DNA of 64,000 nt from NCBI GenBank assembly GCA_037975125.1, contig CM075860.1, positions 40,628,393-40,692,392 of the forward strand. The letters run 5' to 3'. Of the stretch, positions 37,334 to 50,434 are shown one piece after another. Within the stretch, counting starts at the first letter, position 1. Every line of letters starts with the position of its first letter. This DNA comes from Latrodectus hesperus (taxonomy: Eukaryota > Arthropoda > Arachnida > Araneae > Theridiidae). A model generated the notes under the pieces. That model saw only the letters and a list, made by a program, of their open reading frames with translations. It had not been told where the DNA came from and did no database searches. Position numbers and translations under genes: made by a program.

Positions 37334-38239
37334 TATGGTATTATTTCCAAATATTTTATTATATCGATAATTTCCAAATATCCCAGTTTATCGATAAAAT
37401 TTCATTGGAATTTAAGGTTATTTTCACATGATAGTTGTTTAAATTTTGATTATTAAATTCACAACTAAGTATGTATCCTTTTATTTTGTTGAGTAAAAAG
37501 TAGATTGCTCAAATTTAAATTTTTATCATAGTAAAAAGTTTATAAAATCGGATAATATCGTCAATATACTTGTTTGCGATAATTCATAAATACTGTCGTC
37601 TACATACGTTCCCCAAAATGAATTAAAATTATTTTTATTAATAATTAAATTTAATTAGCTTTTTTGTCAGTGTTTCCCGAAAAAAGATGAAAACATTTCA
37701 TCGGTTTTTACAGACACTTTTATCAAATGATATGAAAAGTTTCTATAAAAGTCGGATCAGTTGAAAAGACAAATAATTAATTTAACTATGAGATACATAC
37801 GAGCAACTATGGATTTTATTATAACAAAATTAATTAAGAATTATTTTCTTTCACTTAAATTCAATATTTGCATAAAAATTAAAGATCATTTGGTAACATT
37901 ACTTTTGTTGAAAACAAAAATAGCTATCTTTATTTGATAAATTATCACTTTTTACTGAAAATAAACAAAATGGTAAGTTTTTATAAGTGTACATGCCAAA
38001 AGATTTAATTCATTTTAAAAGTAAAAACAAAACCATTCTTTCAAAGATTGTTAATTTCCATTTGAAATATCAAAAGCAATAAATAATTCATTTTTAATAA
38101 GATGTATACCTAAATAATTTTAAAAGAATAAAATATAAATTCAAAAAAGTGCTTCAGAATTTCTATTTGTTTTCGAAACAATAGTTTTCTAAAAATTTTA
38201 AGTTAAGTTTATAAAAACAGTTATATTTTACAAAAAATT
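37334..38239. other. AT-rich DNA, nothing recognised
   Basis: No supported gene or repeat. Confidence 0.5.
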
Positions 38240-38640
38240 TTTTATTTCTAAATTCTGAACCTGTTGTAGCATTGAATTTATAAAATTGGTGGTTCCTAAA
38301 ACCACCTCTAATAGAAAATGCGGCTTTGAAAAAGGAATCCATCCAAACTCTATTCAAACCTTGAAGGGTGTTTTCCCCGCCGAACAAACTCATGCTGAGC
38401 TGAAGAAAAATATCCCAAAAAAATTGAACTGAATTAAGATTTCACCATTGGAAAAGCCCATAAAAGTTTTTTTTCGTTTATAGCACTATGTCAGAAAATT
38501 GTCGATGCGTACTTTCCTCCAATTTTTTCACTCTTATTTCGTTTATAACCAGCATCAAAAGATGTTTTGAATGCAGAATGTTGCATTTTTTTTGTTAAAT
38601 TTTTCTATAAAAAGCCCAAATGTCTTTTTTTTAAATTGAT
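38240..38640 (+). repeat. Dispersed repeat R3, copy 3
   Basis: Aligns with 28880-29250 and more weakly with 18180-18510 (see those entries). Local landmarks are GAATCCATCCAAACTCTATT, TGTTTTCCCCGCCGAACAAA and TTATAACCAGCATCAAAAGA. Confidence 0.55.
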
Positions 38641-38830
38641 TCACTGGAGATTTATCTGCGAAAATAATAATGTATGTGAATGTATATTTTCTTTTCATAC
38701 CACAAAAATAAATAATAATTTCTAGATATTACACTTTAATGCGATGGCAATGAAAATATAACTGATGCAACAGATATAATTTTAAAATATTTTAGGTAGA
38801 GAAGAAATTTCAAAATTGCATTTCAATGGA

Positions 38831-38847
38831 ATATATCTATATATCTA

Positions 38848-38926
<79 letters not shown>
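38831..38926. repeat. (ATCT)n and (TA)n compound microsatellite
   Basis: About ten ATCT units pass directly into pure TA repeats. They are translated as Ile/Tyr at the start of the downstream frame, which is not a real N-terminus. Confidence 0.95.
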
Positions 38927-38929
<3 letters not shown>

Positions 38930-39965
38930 ATTTATTATTTGAATAACTTTAATTTTAATAAAGAACATTTTAAGATTTTAATTTTTGACATTTTTAAATA
39001 TAAACTAAATATAAATTCTAATAAAAATATTAAACCAGATTATTTCGTTATTTCATTTAAACATCCATTATATGATAACATTGAATTCTCCAGTATTATT
39101 AAAGAGCTTAAGCATAACTTTGCTCTAAATAATAGTGAAATTAAATGTACTTTTAATTATGATTTACCATTTGTCAGACATATTTTTAATTACAATAAAT
39201 TTTGTAGTAATATAAATATTGATAAAGAAACTGCCGATTGTTTCTGTAATGACCCGAAATACAATAAATTCGTAAATTTTACTTTTGGACATATAGTTAC
39301 CGGAAATACTGATATCATATTGAATGCTGAATTAAGGGATATTATTAATAAAGGTACTAAATTTAGACCAGAGTTAAATATTATAACTATAAACAAATTC
39401 TTAAGTTTTTCTCAATGATATCCATAAATTTATTTTTAAGACTTCTAATACATATTCTATTCCAATAGAATTTTCCTCACAGTGGAAATGGAACTTTTAC
39501 TCAAATTTAAAGAAAACGTAATTTAAAATTTAAAGAATTTAATAAAAAATATCTAAAAAAAATTTCAAAAACGTTTCATTATTACTCCTGTAGATAAAGC
39601 ATCAAATAATTATGCCTTTCTCTGTAAAAAAATTTACTACAAATTATTAAATGAAGAAATATATAATTCAACAACCTACAAAATTCTTAATTCAAACGAA
39701 GCAACAAAATTTTTAAAAAATTCTTGCGTTTGCTAAAAAAAACTTAAAGTTGAAAATATAAATTTTAATTTTCCATACATTACAGTTTATCTCAAATTCC
39801 ATAAAAATCCAGTTAAATTTCAGTTTATTACATGTGGATGTAGAACTTATGCAGATAAATTTGGTAATTTATTTTCTTATTCTTTAAACATTATTTTAAA
39901 TAACATAAATGATTCATATAAAAATTTTATAACAAATTTGCTATTATATTATAAGTATATCATTA
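38930..39965 (+). pseudogene. Penelope-like reverse transcriptase remnant
   Basis: The frame open to 39418 encodes ETADCFCNDPKYNKFV, FGHIVTGNTDIILN and AELRDIINKGTKFRPE, close to the block before the RT domain in Penelope-like and related animal RTs (Cys pairs, a GHIVTG motif, then KGxxFR). After the stop and a frame change, RFIITPVDKASNNYAFLCKK (from about 39571) and YLKFHKNPVKFQFIT (about 39788-39832) match the early RT motifs of that group. Further stops follow (for example after SCVC). The catalytic YxDD region was not seen, so the copy is truncated as well as broken. The upstream Ile/Tyr stretch is microsatellite. Family assignment rests on remembered motifs. Confidence 0.65.
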
Positions 39966-40411
39966 TGTATCCTTAAGTAGTATTTATAAAATACTGATAA
40001 AATAATTTGTTATTTCTTTAATACTGTTGGAATATGTACTGTGGAACAAAGCAAATAATTGCTCAGCAATGAAGCTGAATAAGTAAAACTTTCTTAAACA
40101 CAAAGACCTAATTCTATCTATCTATAACAGAATTTCATATAATTTTATTGTATACAAAGATTTTAAAATAAAATGATTAATTAAATATTTTTATATTAAA
40201 TCTCTTTAGTTTAACTTAGGTATAAAGTATCTCTTGTAAATGAATTTTATCTGTTATTTTTAACTTCAACATTTTTAGTTAAATAAATTTCAACACACTA
40301 TAAAATATTCATATTATATACTGTTTTTACTAAAACGGAGCTGCAAATTAGAAATTCTTTAATTAAAAAATATAATCTGTATATATTCTACCTTAATATA
40401 AACTAAACTCA
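39966..40411. other. AT-rich DNA, nothing recognised
   Basis: No supported gene or repeat. Confidence 0.5.
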
Positions 40412-40630
40412 GCAGCACGCCTTGGCTATGCCCAAGGCCTACATTGACCGCGTCTATTTTCTTAACCGAAAGCCCTGGAGGGAGAAGCATATGTCTAAAG
40501 GAAGGGGTCAACCTGACGCAAAAACCCCAGTGCTTCGCTCCCAAGCAGTCTTGGTATTTTGTTTGTTTTATCGACCCTCTGAAAGGCTGAGACGTCCCTA
40601 CCTAACTTGAGAATCCAATCTCGGAATTAT
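40412..40630. other. GC-rich island, unclassified repeat fragment
   Basis: A sharp compositional jump in AT-rich DNA. The minus strand ends GGGCATAGCCAAGGCGTGCT, which resembles the 3' part of SINE-B (GCATAGCCAAGGCATAGCGA). It may be a fragment of another transposable element. The short open frames on both strands are not convincing. Confidence 0.35.
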
Positions 40631-40811
40631 CTTGGGAACACGAAGTGGTCATGCCATAAGACTTAGTTTTTATCTTAAAGGTAAAAATTAAAATATAAAA
40701 AGTATTTCATTCAATATTTAATAAAACCAATTTCATTCAGAATATTCAAGTAAAACAATTACATCAACAATTGATCAGGGGATTATAAGTATTCCTTCTA
40801 TCATATTTTTC

Positions 40812-41168
40812 TTCCTCAAGCACCACTGCGATGTTTTTGGAAATCGGCAGGCAGACAGACTTGCGAAAGCTGCTTCCCTTATCATTCAGCCACAAATCCC
40901 CCTTTCCCTCTGCGTAACATCAAAAGTGTAATCCTCAGTGAAATAAAGAGTTTCCCTTTATGCTGATGTGGCTCTGGACAGGCCGTGGAAAACTCAACTT
41001 GATGGGAACAATAAAATCCCTGGCTCCTTACCACGAGTTGTTGGTGTCGCTTGTTTCCGGGTGACAGCTGGACATGACTATCTGCAAAGGCACCTTTATC
41101 GAATGGATGTAATGGACTCTGCTTGTTGTTCATTGTGCAATCATGATTATATGGATGCTTCTCACCTC
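40812..41168 (+). pseudogene. LINE ORF2 C-terminus (end of RNase H plus zinc knuckle)
   Basis: HHCDVFGNRQADRLAKAA is the last RNase H motif. A broken linker (in-frame stops, with shifted SVILSEIKS) leads back in frame to DRPWKTQLDGNNKIPGSLPR, TAGHDYLQRHLYRMDV and CCSLCNHDYMDASHL, the usual LINE knuckle. The final Cys is missing because SINE sequence begins there. It is a different LINE family from the 29.5-kb copy. Not functional. Confidence 0.8.
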
Positions 41169-41278
41169 AACAGTTCGTGGGTTCGAATCCCACCTTGGGC
41201 ATGCCGAGCTGGCAGCCGAATGGTTAGCGCTCTTGCCTTCGGTTCAACAGTTCGTGGGTTCGAATCCCACCTTGGGCA
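41169..41278 (+). mobile_element. SINE family D head, partly duplicated
   Basis: The full tRNA-like head at about 41205-41278 has A box-like GGCAGCCGAATGGTTAGCGC and B box GGGTTCGAATCCC. The 3' half of the head (TTCAACAGTTCGTGGGTTCG...) is repeated just upstream at about 41169-41204. It joins directly to the broken LINE on the left and to the amplified body on the right. Confidence 0.8.
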
Positions 41279-42631
41279 TGGATGTTTGTAGTGGTTCGGA
41301 ATCCACTTTAAACCGTAAGTCCCGGTCTAATTAGCCCTCGTGTGCAAAAAATGACCGTTGAGCGACAAACAAACCAAACCAAACCACCTTGGGCATGGAT
41401 GTTTGTAGTGGTTCGGAATCCACTTTAAACCGTAAGTCCCGGTCTAATTAGCCCTCGTGTGCAAAAAATGACCGTTGAGCGACAAACAAACCAAACCATC
41501 TTGGGCATGGATGTTTGTAGTGGTTCGGAATCCACTTTAAACCGTAGGTCCCGGTCTAATTAGCCCTCGTGTGCAAAAAATGACCGTTGAGCGACAAACA
41601 AACCAAACCACCTCGGGCATGGATGTTTGTAGAGGTTCGGAATCCACTTTAAACCGTAGGTCCCGGTCTAATTAGCCCTCGTGTGCAAAAAATGACCGTT
41701 GAGCGACAAACAAACCAAACCAAACCACCTTGGGCATGGATGTTTGTAGTGGTTCGGAATCCACTTTAAACCGTAGGTCCCGGTCTAATTAGCCCTCGTG
41801 TGTAAAAAATGACCGTTGAGCGACAAACAAACCAAACCAAACCACCTCGGGCATGGATGTTTGTAGTGGTTCGGAATCCACTTTAAACCGTAGGTCCCGG
41901 TCTAATTAGCCCTCGTGTGCAAAAAATGACCGTTGAGCGACAAACAAACCAAACCACCTCGGGCATGGATGTTTGTAGGGGTTCGGAATCCACTTTAAAC
42001 CGTAGGTCCCGGTCTAATTAGCCCTCGTGTGCAAAAAATGACCGTTGAGCGACAAACAAACCAAACCACCTCGGGCATGGATGTTTGTAGGGGTTCGGAA
42101 TCCACTTTAAACCGTAGGTCCCGGTCTAATTAGCCCTCGTGTGCAAAAAATGACCGTTGAGCGACAAACAAACCAAACCAAACCACCTCGGGCATGGATG
42201 TTTGTAGTGGTTCGGAATCCACTTTAAACCGTAGGTCCCGGTCTAATTAGCCCTCGTGTGCAAAAAATGACCGTTGAGCGACAAACAAACCAAACCACCT
42301 CGGGCATGGATGTTTGTAGTGGTTCGGAATCCACTTTAAACCGTAGGTCCTGGTCTAATTAGCCCTCGTGTGCAAAAAATGGCCGTTGAGCGACAAACAA
42401 ACCAAACCAAACCACCTCGGGCATGGATGTTTGTAGTGGTTCGGAATCCACTTTAAACCGTAGGTCCCGGTCTAATTAGCCCTCGTGTGCAAAAAATGAC
42501 CGTTGAGCGACAAACAAACCAAACCACCTTGGCCATGGATGTTTGTAGTGGTTCGGAATCCACTTTAAACCGTAGGTCCCGGTCTAATTAGCCCTCGTGT
42601 GCAAAAAATGACCGTTGAGCGACAAATAAAC
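41262..42631 (+). repeat. SINE-D body amplified in tandem, 12 units
   Basis: GGATGTTTGTAGTGGTTCGG and relatives occur 12 times at 113- or 118-bp spacing. Each unit runs from the end of the tRNA head (CACCTTGGGCATGG) through GAATCCACTTTAAACCGTAG and CGGTCTAATTAGCCCTCGTG to the tail GAGCGACAAACAAACCAAAC. The 5-bp length difference is one more or one fewer AAACC. Only the first unit has a full head. A decayed single-copy relative at 46130-46285 shows the unamplified form. Confidence 0.95.
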
Positions 42632-43514
42632 CACCTCAAGAACTGTCGTGAAGTTTTAAAGTTTATGACTGATGACTATTTTGAGGCTACTAAAGGACTT
42701 TATTCTTGTTTTTATACTTGCTCATCTTGTTATTGGGCTGCTCGTCCATTAATGGCAGAGATGCCGAGGACGGGCGTAGGATAAAAAAATATTTTACTTT
42801 CTAAAATTTCAAATTCATTTGCCTTTGGTATAGAAGAATATCGACTTATAAGAATTTTGGTACAACTTACCATAAAATAATTTTTTTTTACATTAATTTA
42901 AAATTGAATCAAAGCATTTTATGGCATTTTTAATAATTATATTTTTTACAAAAGCATTTCTCCTGAGTGTTACAACTAACTTGAAAATATTGCACATGCA
43001 AATAATTTTTTTTTTGATCAAAAGTGATAAGAGGAAATTTTTAGCGCAATATATTTTCAATAGATTCTGTTTTAAATTCATAATTGGGAAGTTGTGAAAT
43101 ATTTTATTTTACATATGTAATCTTTTAGAATTACTTAAATATATGAATTGGAATAATTAAGGAATTTTACTACCAGTGCTAAATATATCCATTATAAGAC
43201 TTATAGGAATTGCAATAGTAATTTATTTTAATATATGCTAGCCTAAAATATCATTTAAAAATTGAAAAGTATTAGAACATTGGATTTTTGGATTAATTTT
43301 CACAATCCCAAATAGTTGATATTAAATTTGTGTTACAGTTTAATCAAAGAATAGTAAGTTTATGTATTTACAATGAAATTTTAGATCTACAGTTTACCAA
43401 TGTAATTAATTTGAACTGCTGATTACCCGAATCGCTTTAAGAATGTCAGACAAATAAATTATACTGAAGAAGAGAAGAATAATGAGAAAAAGGAAAAAAC
43501 TCAAGGAAAAGAAA
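42632..43514. other. AT-rich DNA, nothing recognised
   Basis: No supported gene or repeat. Confidence 0.5.
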
Positions 43515-43914
43515 GAGAAGTTGTTGTTGTTTGTTGTTACTAACCACACTTGGAGAAGCCAAGCTCGCTATGCCTTGGCTATGCGAATTTAAGTCAGTAG
43601 GATGCGTCTTTCGTTTAATCAGATCACCACCATGGTGAAAGTACGACTTTGCTCTTCAAATCCTCCTATAGATGGCACCACCAGAGGATCCACTCCTTCA
43701 ATTTTGACATTGATCTGAAAGGAGAGGAACTTTTCTTCAGACCATTGCACCCATGGTAACTGCTCAATGACCGACCACAGGTCTTTCGATTGCACAGATT
43801 TAACGAGCACGTATATCGCATGTACTAGGTGGGTCTTTGGCGGCATTGGGAATCGAACCCCGCCCTTCCGGGGGGAAGGCCGATGCCCTAACCACTAGGC
43901 TACCACTGCCCTAG
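43515..43914 (-). mobile_element. SINE family B, complete copy
   Basis: Read on the minus strand: GGGCAGTGGTAGCCTAGTGG head, B box GGGTTCGATTCCC, the body (GTACATGCGATATACGTGCT, GAGTGGATCCTCTGGTGGTG, CCATCTATAGGAGG, GCATAGCCAAGGCATAGCGA) and an AACAACAA tail at 43515-43535. This is the best family B copy here and was the reference for the broken copies at 1806, 7807, 50435 and 52817. The open frame inside is incidental. Confidence 0.92.
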
Positions 43915-44069
43915 ATGAGAAGATGAGAGTAAGAGAAAGCGAGAGAGACGTGTCCCTTGAGAAATTTCAGAAGTATTCTTTTGAAAATCCCTGGATGTTC
44001 AGAAGTTAGTGTTGAAGATATAGGAGAATGAATTATGATTGAGACCTTGGATTTCAGATTGCAAGTGAT

Positions 44070-44264
44070 GGTAAAATTATTTAAAGTGTCGAGGAAGAAA
44101 ATGACCAAGCAGACACGGCACCATCAACACAGCCGAGTAAAAAATTTGTCGGCTTTGAAACTGCTTTGAAGTGGATGGAGCTTCAGCCCGAATGTGACGA
44201 CATGCAAATTCTCAATGTCAACCGGATACGCGACTTGTCTGCCCGAAAAAAGAAGAAACAGTGA
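44070..44264 (+). pseudogene. Tigger/pogo-like transposase C-terminus
   Basis: The plus-strand frame reads VEEENDQADTAPSTQ, then FVGFETALKWMELQPECDD and MQILNVNRIRDLSARKKKKQ, ending in TGA at 44262-44264. The pattern ALKWxEQQxECD...LLxxRIRDLAAKK is the usual tail of Tigger-type (DDE_1, jerky-like) transposases, ending in a basic stretch. No DDE core was found upstream; a SINE-B sits just before. Worn TIR-like sequence (GATTCAGATAATTTAAG, ending CTGTA at about 44562) may be the right end of the element. Confidence 0.7.
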
Positions 44265-44609
44265 AACAGCTTACACTGACCGATGTTCAGCAAGGAATGA
44301 ATTTCATCTAGACAATACTGTACACACATACTGTCATAATACTCAACTCTTGTAAGTGCATTAACATGTAAAAGTGTTGTATTTTCATTTAAATGATTAA
44401 CAGTTTTTTTCTCTTTAACAATATGTAATTTTTCTCCCATTTCTTAAAGTACAATAATTAATTTAATTAGATCCTTTTTTTTAAAAAAAATCCGATTAAC
44501 CGAATTTTTCATTATTTGAATAGGGTCTGGTCCTAATTGATTCAGATAATTTAAGTTCTTCTGTATTTTTAACTGTATATCTTATTCAAAAGTATTAAAC
44601 TTATATTTA

Positions 44610-44815
<206 letters not shown>

Positions 44816-44817
44816 CA

Positions 44818-45790
44818 CAAAATATTCCATAAAAATGATTCCATATTCCACAAAAATGATTCTCCAGGAAATGGAAAAGGGGGTAAGCTGACAGTGCAAG
44901 ATCAAATGAGAAAAAGGATGGCACAAAGTCTCCCAATCACGCCGATGTATTCCATTCCTGGCCACCCACGTGACATGCGGTCTCGCGTAATCAGCCAACG
45001 ACAGGACAACCTTGAAATTGATGAGTTCCTAGCTCTGTTGTTGTTGTTGTTGTTGCTGATCCCTGTTGTCTAGCAGCGCTAGACCAAGTCTATGACATTG
45101 CACACTCTCAGGAAATCAATGACCAATAATGGTCGCTCCAGAAGGTCTTCTTTATCGAGTCCCAAGCACTCAAGGATCCTTGAGGATATGCTTGGCTTTT
45201 GGAACACTTAGCGCAAATTCCTTTTCTTTGTTGTTAAATGCCAATGATCTTAGGTGGCCACTTCGAAAACGAGTTATTGTAGTTTGTTCCAGTCTGCTGC
45301 ACCGGAGGGATAGAGATCCGCCGGGACGATTACCCTGGTACCAATGGTACACTGGGGGAATGGCAAATGCAGACCTAGCTCTTCTTGTTCAATGCCTGTT
45401 TTACACGTTCCAATAGCTGCGAATATGATTCCGCATGACCGTTTGATTCGTTGGTAGCAGCTCATAGTGAATCACTTGATGACTAGTCCATCAGACACCA
45501 GCTTCATCACAGAGAGACAAATCACCCGACTTGAATGTGTGAAACCAATGACTTGCCTACATTCATTCACAGCACTATCGCCAAATGCTTGACATATTTG
45601 GCAACGGATAAACCTACTTTGAAGTCATTAGGCAAACAACACCGAAAGATCATCTTCAACACGTCCATTTCTTTTCTCTACTGTGCGAGTTACGATGGAT
45701 GATTGTGCACAGTAGTTCAGCTTTTTAACGACTGATATTCGTACTCTGGACTGACCGGTGTTTCAACCACGTCATGCATTAATTTGCATA
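44818..45790 (-). pseudogene. Mariner transposase remnant interrupted by a LINE
   Basis: Minus-strand mariner pieces appear in order. The N-terminal ICQAFGDSAVNE and FHTFKSGDLSLCDEAG lie at about 45515-45615. An internal deletion follows, then VIHYELLPTNQTV and YSQLLERVKQALNKK down to 45383. After a LINE insertion (45037-45373), [46 protein letters not shown] follow to about 44818. ARPH keeps the second catalytic Asp, but the SDYH-type third Asp is replaced (SAYP). Stops and frameshifts are frequent. The 3' end is lost at the (TA)n tract, and terminal repeats were not identified. Motif comparison is from memory of the mariner family. Confidence 0.8.
45037..45373 (-). pseudogene. LINE 3' end inserted in the mariner copy
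   Basis: The minus strand reads YHWYQGNRPGGSLSLRCSRL, ITRFRSGHLRSLAFNN, then LGLDKEDLLERPLLVIDFLR and VCNVIDLV followed by a stop. This parallels the C-terminus of the 29.5-kb LINE (LGLSREDLF..., VNELVDLV). The element ends with a (CAA)n tail at 45037-45054. A perfect 9-bp TSD, CCTAGCTCT, lies at 45028-45036 and 45374-45382, and mariner sequence resumes on each side. The zinc-knuckle Cys residues are eroded. Confidence 0.88.
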
Positions 45791-46129
45791 CTTATTCTTA
45801 TTTCATTCAGTGACAACGAAAAAAGAGGCAATAACTTTCTTCTTTACCTTATTGTTTTTTAAGCAGTTCCTCTTAAGTAGCATCCAGATTATCTGGAAAA
45901 TTAATCATTCAGATTATCTAAATGTTTTGAAAATGTTTTCGCCACTATAATGGATTATCTTTTTTAACCTGCACATTGCCAAAATAATCAATGTCAATTG
46001 TAGAGGCGACAAAAGCATAATTTAGAATTTTATGATATAATCTTCACTTCACATCATCACAAAGTCAGTTATTTAATTGAATTGGTGATACTGAATCATA
46101 CTCAGTGCACATTGGGGATACTGATTTAT
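45791..46129. other. AT-rich DNA with Tigger-like terminal motifs
   Basis: CCAGATTATCTGGAA and TTCAGATTATCTAAA at about 45888-45925 resemble worn pogo/Tigger terminal-repeat words (GATTATCCGAA). No element could be delimited. Confidence 0.3.
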
Positions 46130-46285
46130 AGTGTAGAAGTAACGTGAATGCTAGTGTTCTGGCTTTCAATTCCAAAGTACGTGAATTTGAATCCTCCATC
46201 GGGATTGGATATTTGTACGATTCAGAATCTATTTTAAGCTGAATCTAATTAGCCCTTCAGAACAAACTTGACCATCAAACTAACT
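46130..46285 (+). mobile_element. SINE family D, single decayed copy
   Basis: Aligns along the head and body of the 41.2-kb SINE: GTGAATTTGAATCCTCCATC (B-box side), GGATATTTGTACGATTCAGA, TCTAATTAGCCCTTC and GACCATCAAACTAAC. Strongly diverged, and with one body unit only. Confidence 0.7.
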
Positions 46286-46769
46286 ATATTACATTTTATG
46301 TATAAATAGAAAGATTTGTTGATTGATTCATTCACTTCTTAGTTTTCAAATTGATTGTTTTAATTTGCACATTTCCCATTTGGTACTTGTCAAAATTAAG
46401 ATAAACATTTTTAGTGATGTTTTGAGTATGAGAGCAACTTTTCAAGATCGTTTTAAAACTCACAAAATAAGGGTAAACTAATATCGGTCGTAATTTAAAA
46501 TCCATAACTGTATGAACGTAACTGAACCACACATATTAAACAAGGCTCCATCTTAAAATATTTGATTCTTGTAAAAGAAAATATTCCTCATTTTCTTTTA
46601 CCTGTCATAGGTATATCTCTTACACAAATGTTTGATGATATACTACAGTGTTACATCGACCGAGAAAAGATATTAATATATTCTAGCACGTAAATCTTTC
46701 ATTTATCGCGGCATTATTTGTAAATTACCCTTGTTGTTTCATGACTTGCTTTTTAACTTTTAATTTCAG

Positions 46770-46839
46770 GAACCTGTTTGCATCAACATTAGTGCAGTTC
46801 CTTTACTCTGAAGATGACTTACCAGAAGCTCTACTTGAG
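46770..46839 (+). CDS. Internal exon, ADAM/ADAMTS-like prodomain (part 1)
   Basis: A 70-nt exon between acceptor TTTTAATTTCAG and donor GTAATTT. In the open frame the first base completes a split codon, and 23 codons follow: NLFASTLVQFLYSEDD, then LPEALLE. The exon ends in phase 0, matching the start of the exon at 51722. The joined peptide continues into LPENCYYQ, a recognisable reprolysin prodomain motif. These proteases are secreted or membrane-anchored zinc enzymes; the prodomain keeps them latent and helps folding. The catalytic domain is not in the window. The exon alone has no diagnostic residue, so its call depends on its partner. Upstream exons were not recognised. Confidence 0.5.
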
Positions 46840-47625
46840 GTAATTTAATATGAATATTTTTTCATTTTCATTTGAATATTGCATGATTATATATATATAA
46901 GTCGTAATCGAATCCTTACAATAACCCCTAAGAGAATAAAAATATAATTTATCAAATAAGATGCTATAATGATTTTTTCCTATAAAATAGAGAATAATGA
47001 CACATAACTCCCATAAATGTTATTAAATTTATCTTAATTGTAATTTAATTATTAAAACAAATATAATAATACGGTAATTTAATAAATACAATCGAAAATA
47101 TATTTTGTATCAATCTCTTTTTCAATAAAATCGTATGGTTTTCGAAAATAAGTGTTCTGACACTGAATTAAATTTCCACAGTGAATTTATCACACAACAT
47201 ATTGGCAATCAATTTTCTTATTATCATCTATGATTGCACTTAACATATAATTAATTTACAGGAACATTTTGTAATAGGAACACCAACATTACATTCTCAA
47301 CATGGCTGTTCTAAATCACTTTCGAATTCAACCGAACAGCCCGCTATTCTTTTTCTTTAAAAAAAAAAAAAAAAAAACTCGTGTTGCTGTCTCCACTGCG
47401 CCATCTCGAGTCGTCGAAATCATTACATAAGAATTTGTAAAAGTCCTTGAAGATACTTCTTACAATATATTTACGATTTAAGGATTAAGTATTATACTTA
47501 TGTTTTAGAATTCATAAGCTTTGTTTTATAAACTATAAATTAGATTAATGTGGGGACAAAATGATTAAAAATATCATATAACCGGTGAATAATTATTCAA
47601 AAAAAAACAATTAAAATTAAATCCA

Positions 47626-49351
<1,726 letters not shown>

Positions 49352-49437
<86 letters not shown>
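49352..49437. repeat. (TA)n microsatellite, right of the mariner-type element
   Basis: Continuation of the tract at 47626-47786 on the other side of the transposon. Confidence 0.95.
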
Positions 49438-49441
<4 letters not shown>

Positions 49442-50244
49442 CATCGATTTATATTACATATCGATGCATTTTAATCGATATATAAATGCAGTAAAATATA
49501 AAAATATTAAATAAATACACAGATAAATCGTTAAAAAAAGATAAAAGATAAATAAATTGCAATATCAGATATCGATATTTAGAATTATTGTGTTATTTTA
49601 AAAAATGTCTAGTTATCATATAGTTAGATATTCAGAATAAATTACCATTGATCGAATAAATGTAGATGCTAAATCTAATTGAAACATTATAATTCTTAAT
49701 CTTTGTTCCATTTCAAAATATTTAGTTTTCCATTTTATTGCAATATTAATCCCTTTGAGTTGGAAATGTAGCCTTAAAACATTCAAATTAAAGAATGGAT
49801 TTAAAATATTATTTTCTCTTCCTTTAAGAACTAAGATGTACATTTAAAAATAAATATTAATAGAGCATATGCTTAAAATAATAAGGGATTTTCCTTTTAA
49901 ATGTTAAATAATAGCGGGGATTATTTATGGGATTAGAATATAATCGGATAAGAAATTAATGGAAATGAAATTTTAAAAAAAACTATTTTGGAATAATTAT
50001 TGAATGGAAGAAAGTTTTATATTCTATAAATAATCATTGAAGAAAATAAAATTTTACATACAAATGTTTGCTCTTTCATTTTGTGCATTACATATAGTGC
50101 TTGGAAGTGTAATACTGCTAACTGTAGAAAAACAAATAAATAAAATGAAAGTGATTTTACAATTCAAATGATTTTAAGCTTCTCCTTTTTCAATATATGA
50201 TATTATTTTAATATAAGCTTTGTAATTACTAAAAACAATTGCCT

Positions 50245-50390
50245 CTTCCTTACATTGTGTAAAGATTATGAAGTATGTGAATATATAATTCATAACCTTT
50301 ACACAATGTGAGGCAGAAGCATGATTATATTTTATCATGTTCATATAATTCATTTCTATTATGAATTATTTGAACATGATAAAATTTCTA
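50245..50390. repeat. Two adjacent hairpins
   Basis: First: TTACATTGTGTAAAGATTAT... pairs with ...TAACCTTTACACAATGTGAG across about 50247-50310 with a few mismatches. Second: ATTTTATCATGTTCATATAA...TCAT pairs with ATGAATTATTTGAACATGAT...AAAAT at about 50328-50388. Together they form a cruciform-prone block inside the intron. Confidence 0.8.
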
Positions 50391-50434
50391 TACAGTTTTT
50401 TCAGCGTGACGAAATATATTTTTAAAGTTTTGTT

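Noticed and set aside
41205..41278. tRNA gene
   Set aside because: It is the head of a SINE whose body follows directly; the acceptor-stem pairing is not convincing.
45129..45416. Plus-strand 95-residue ORF
   Set aside because: It is the antisense of the LINE insert in the mariner copy.
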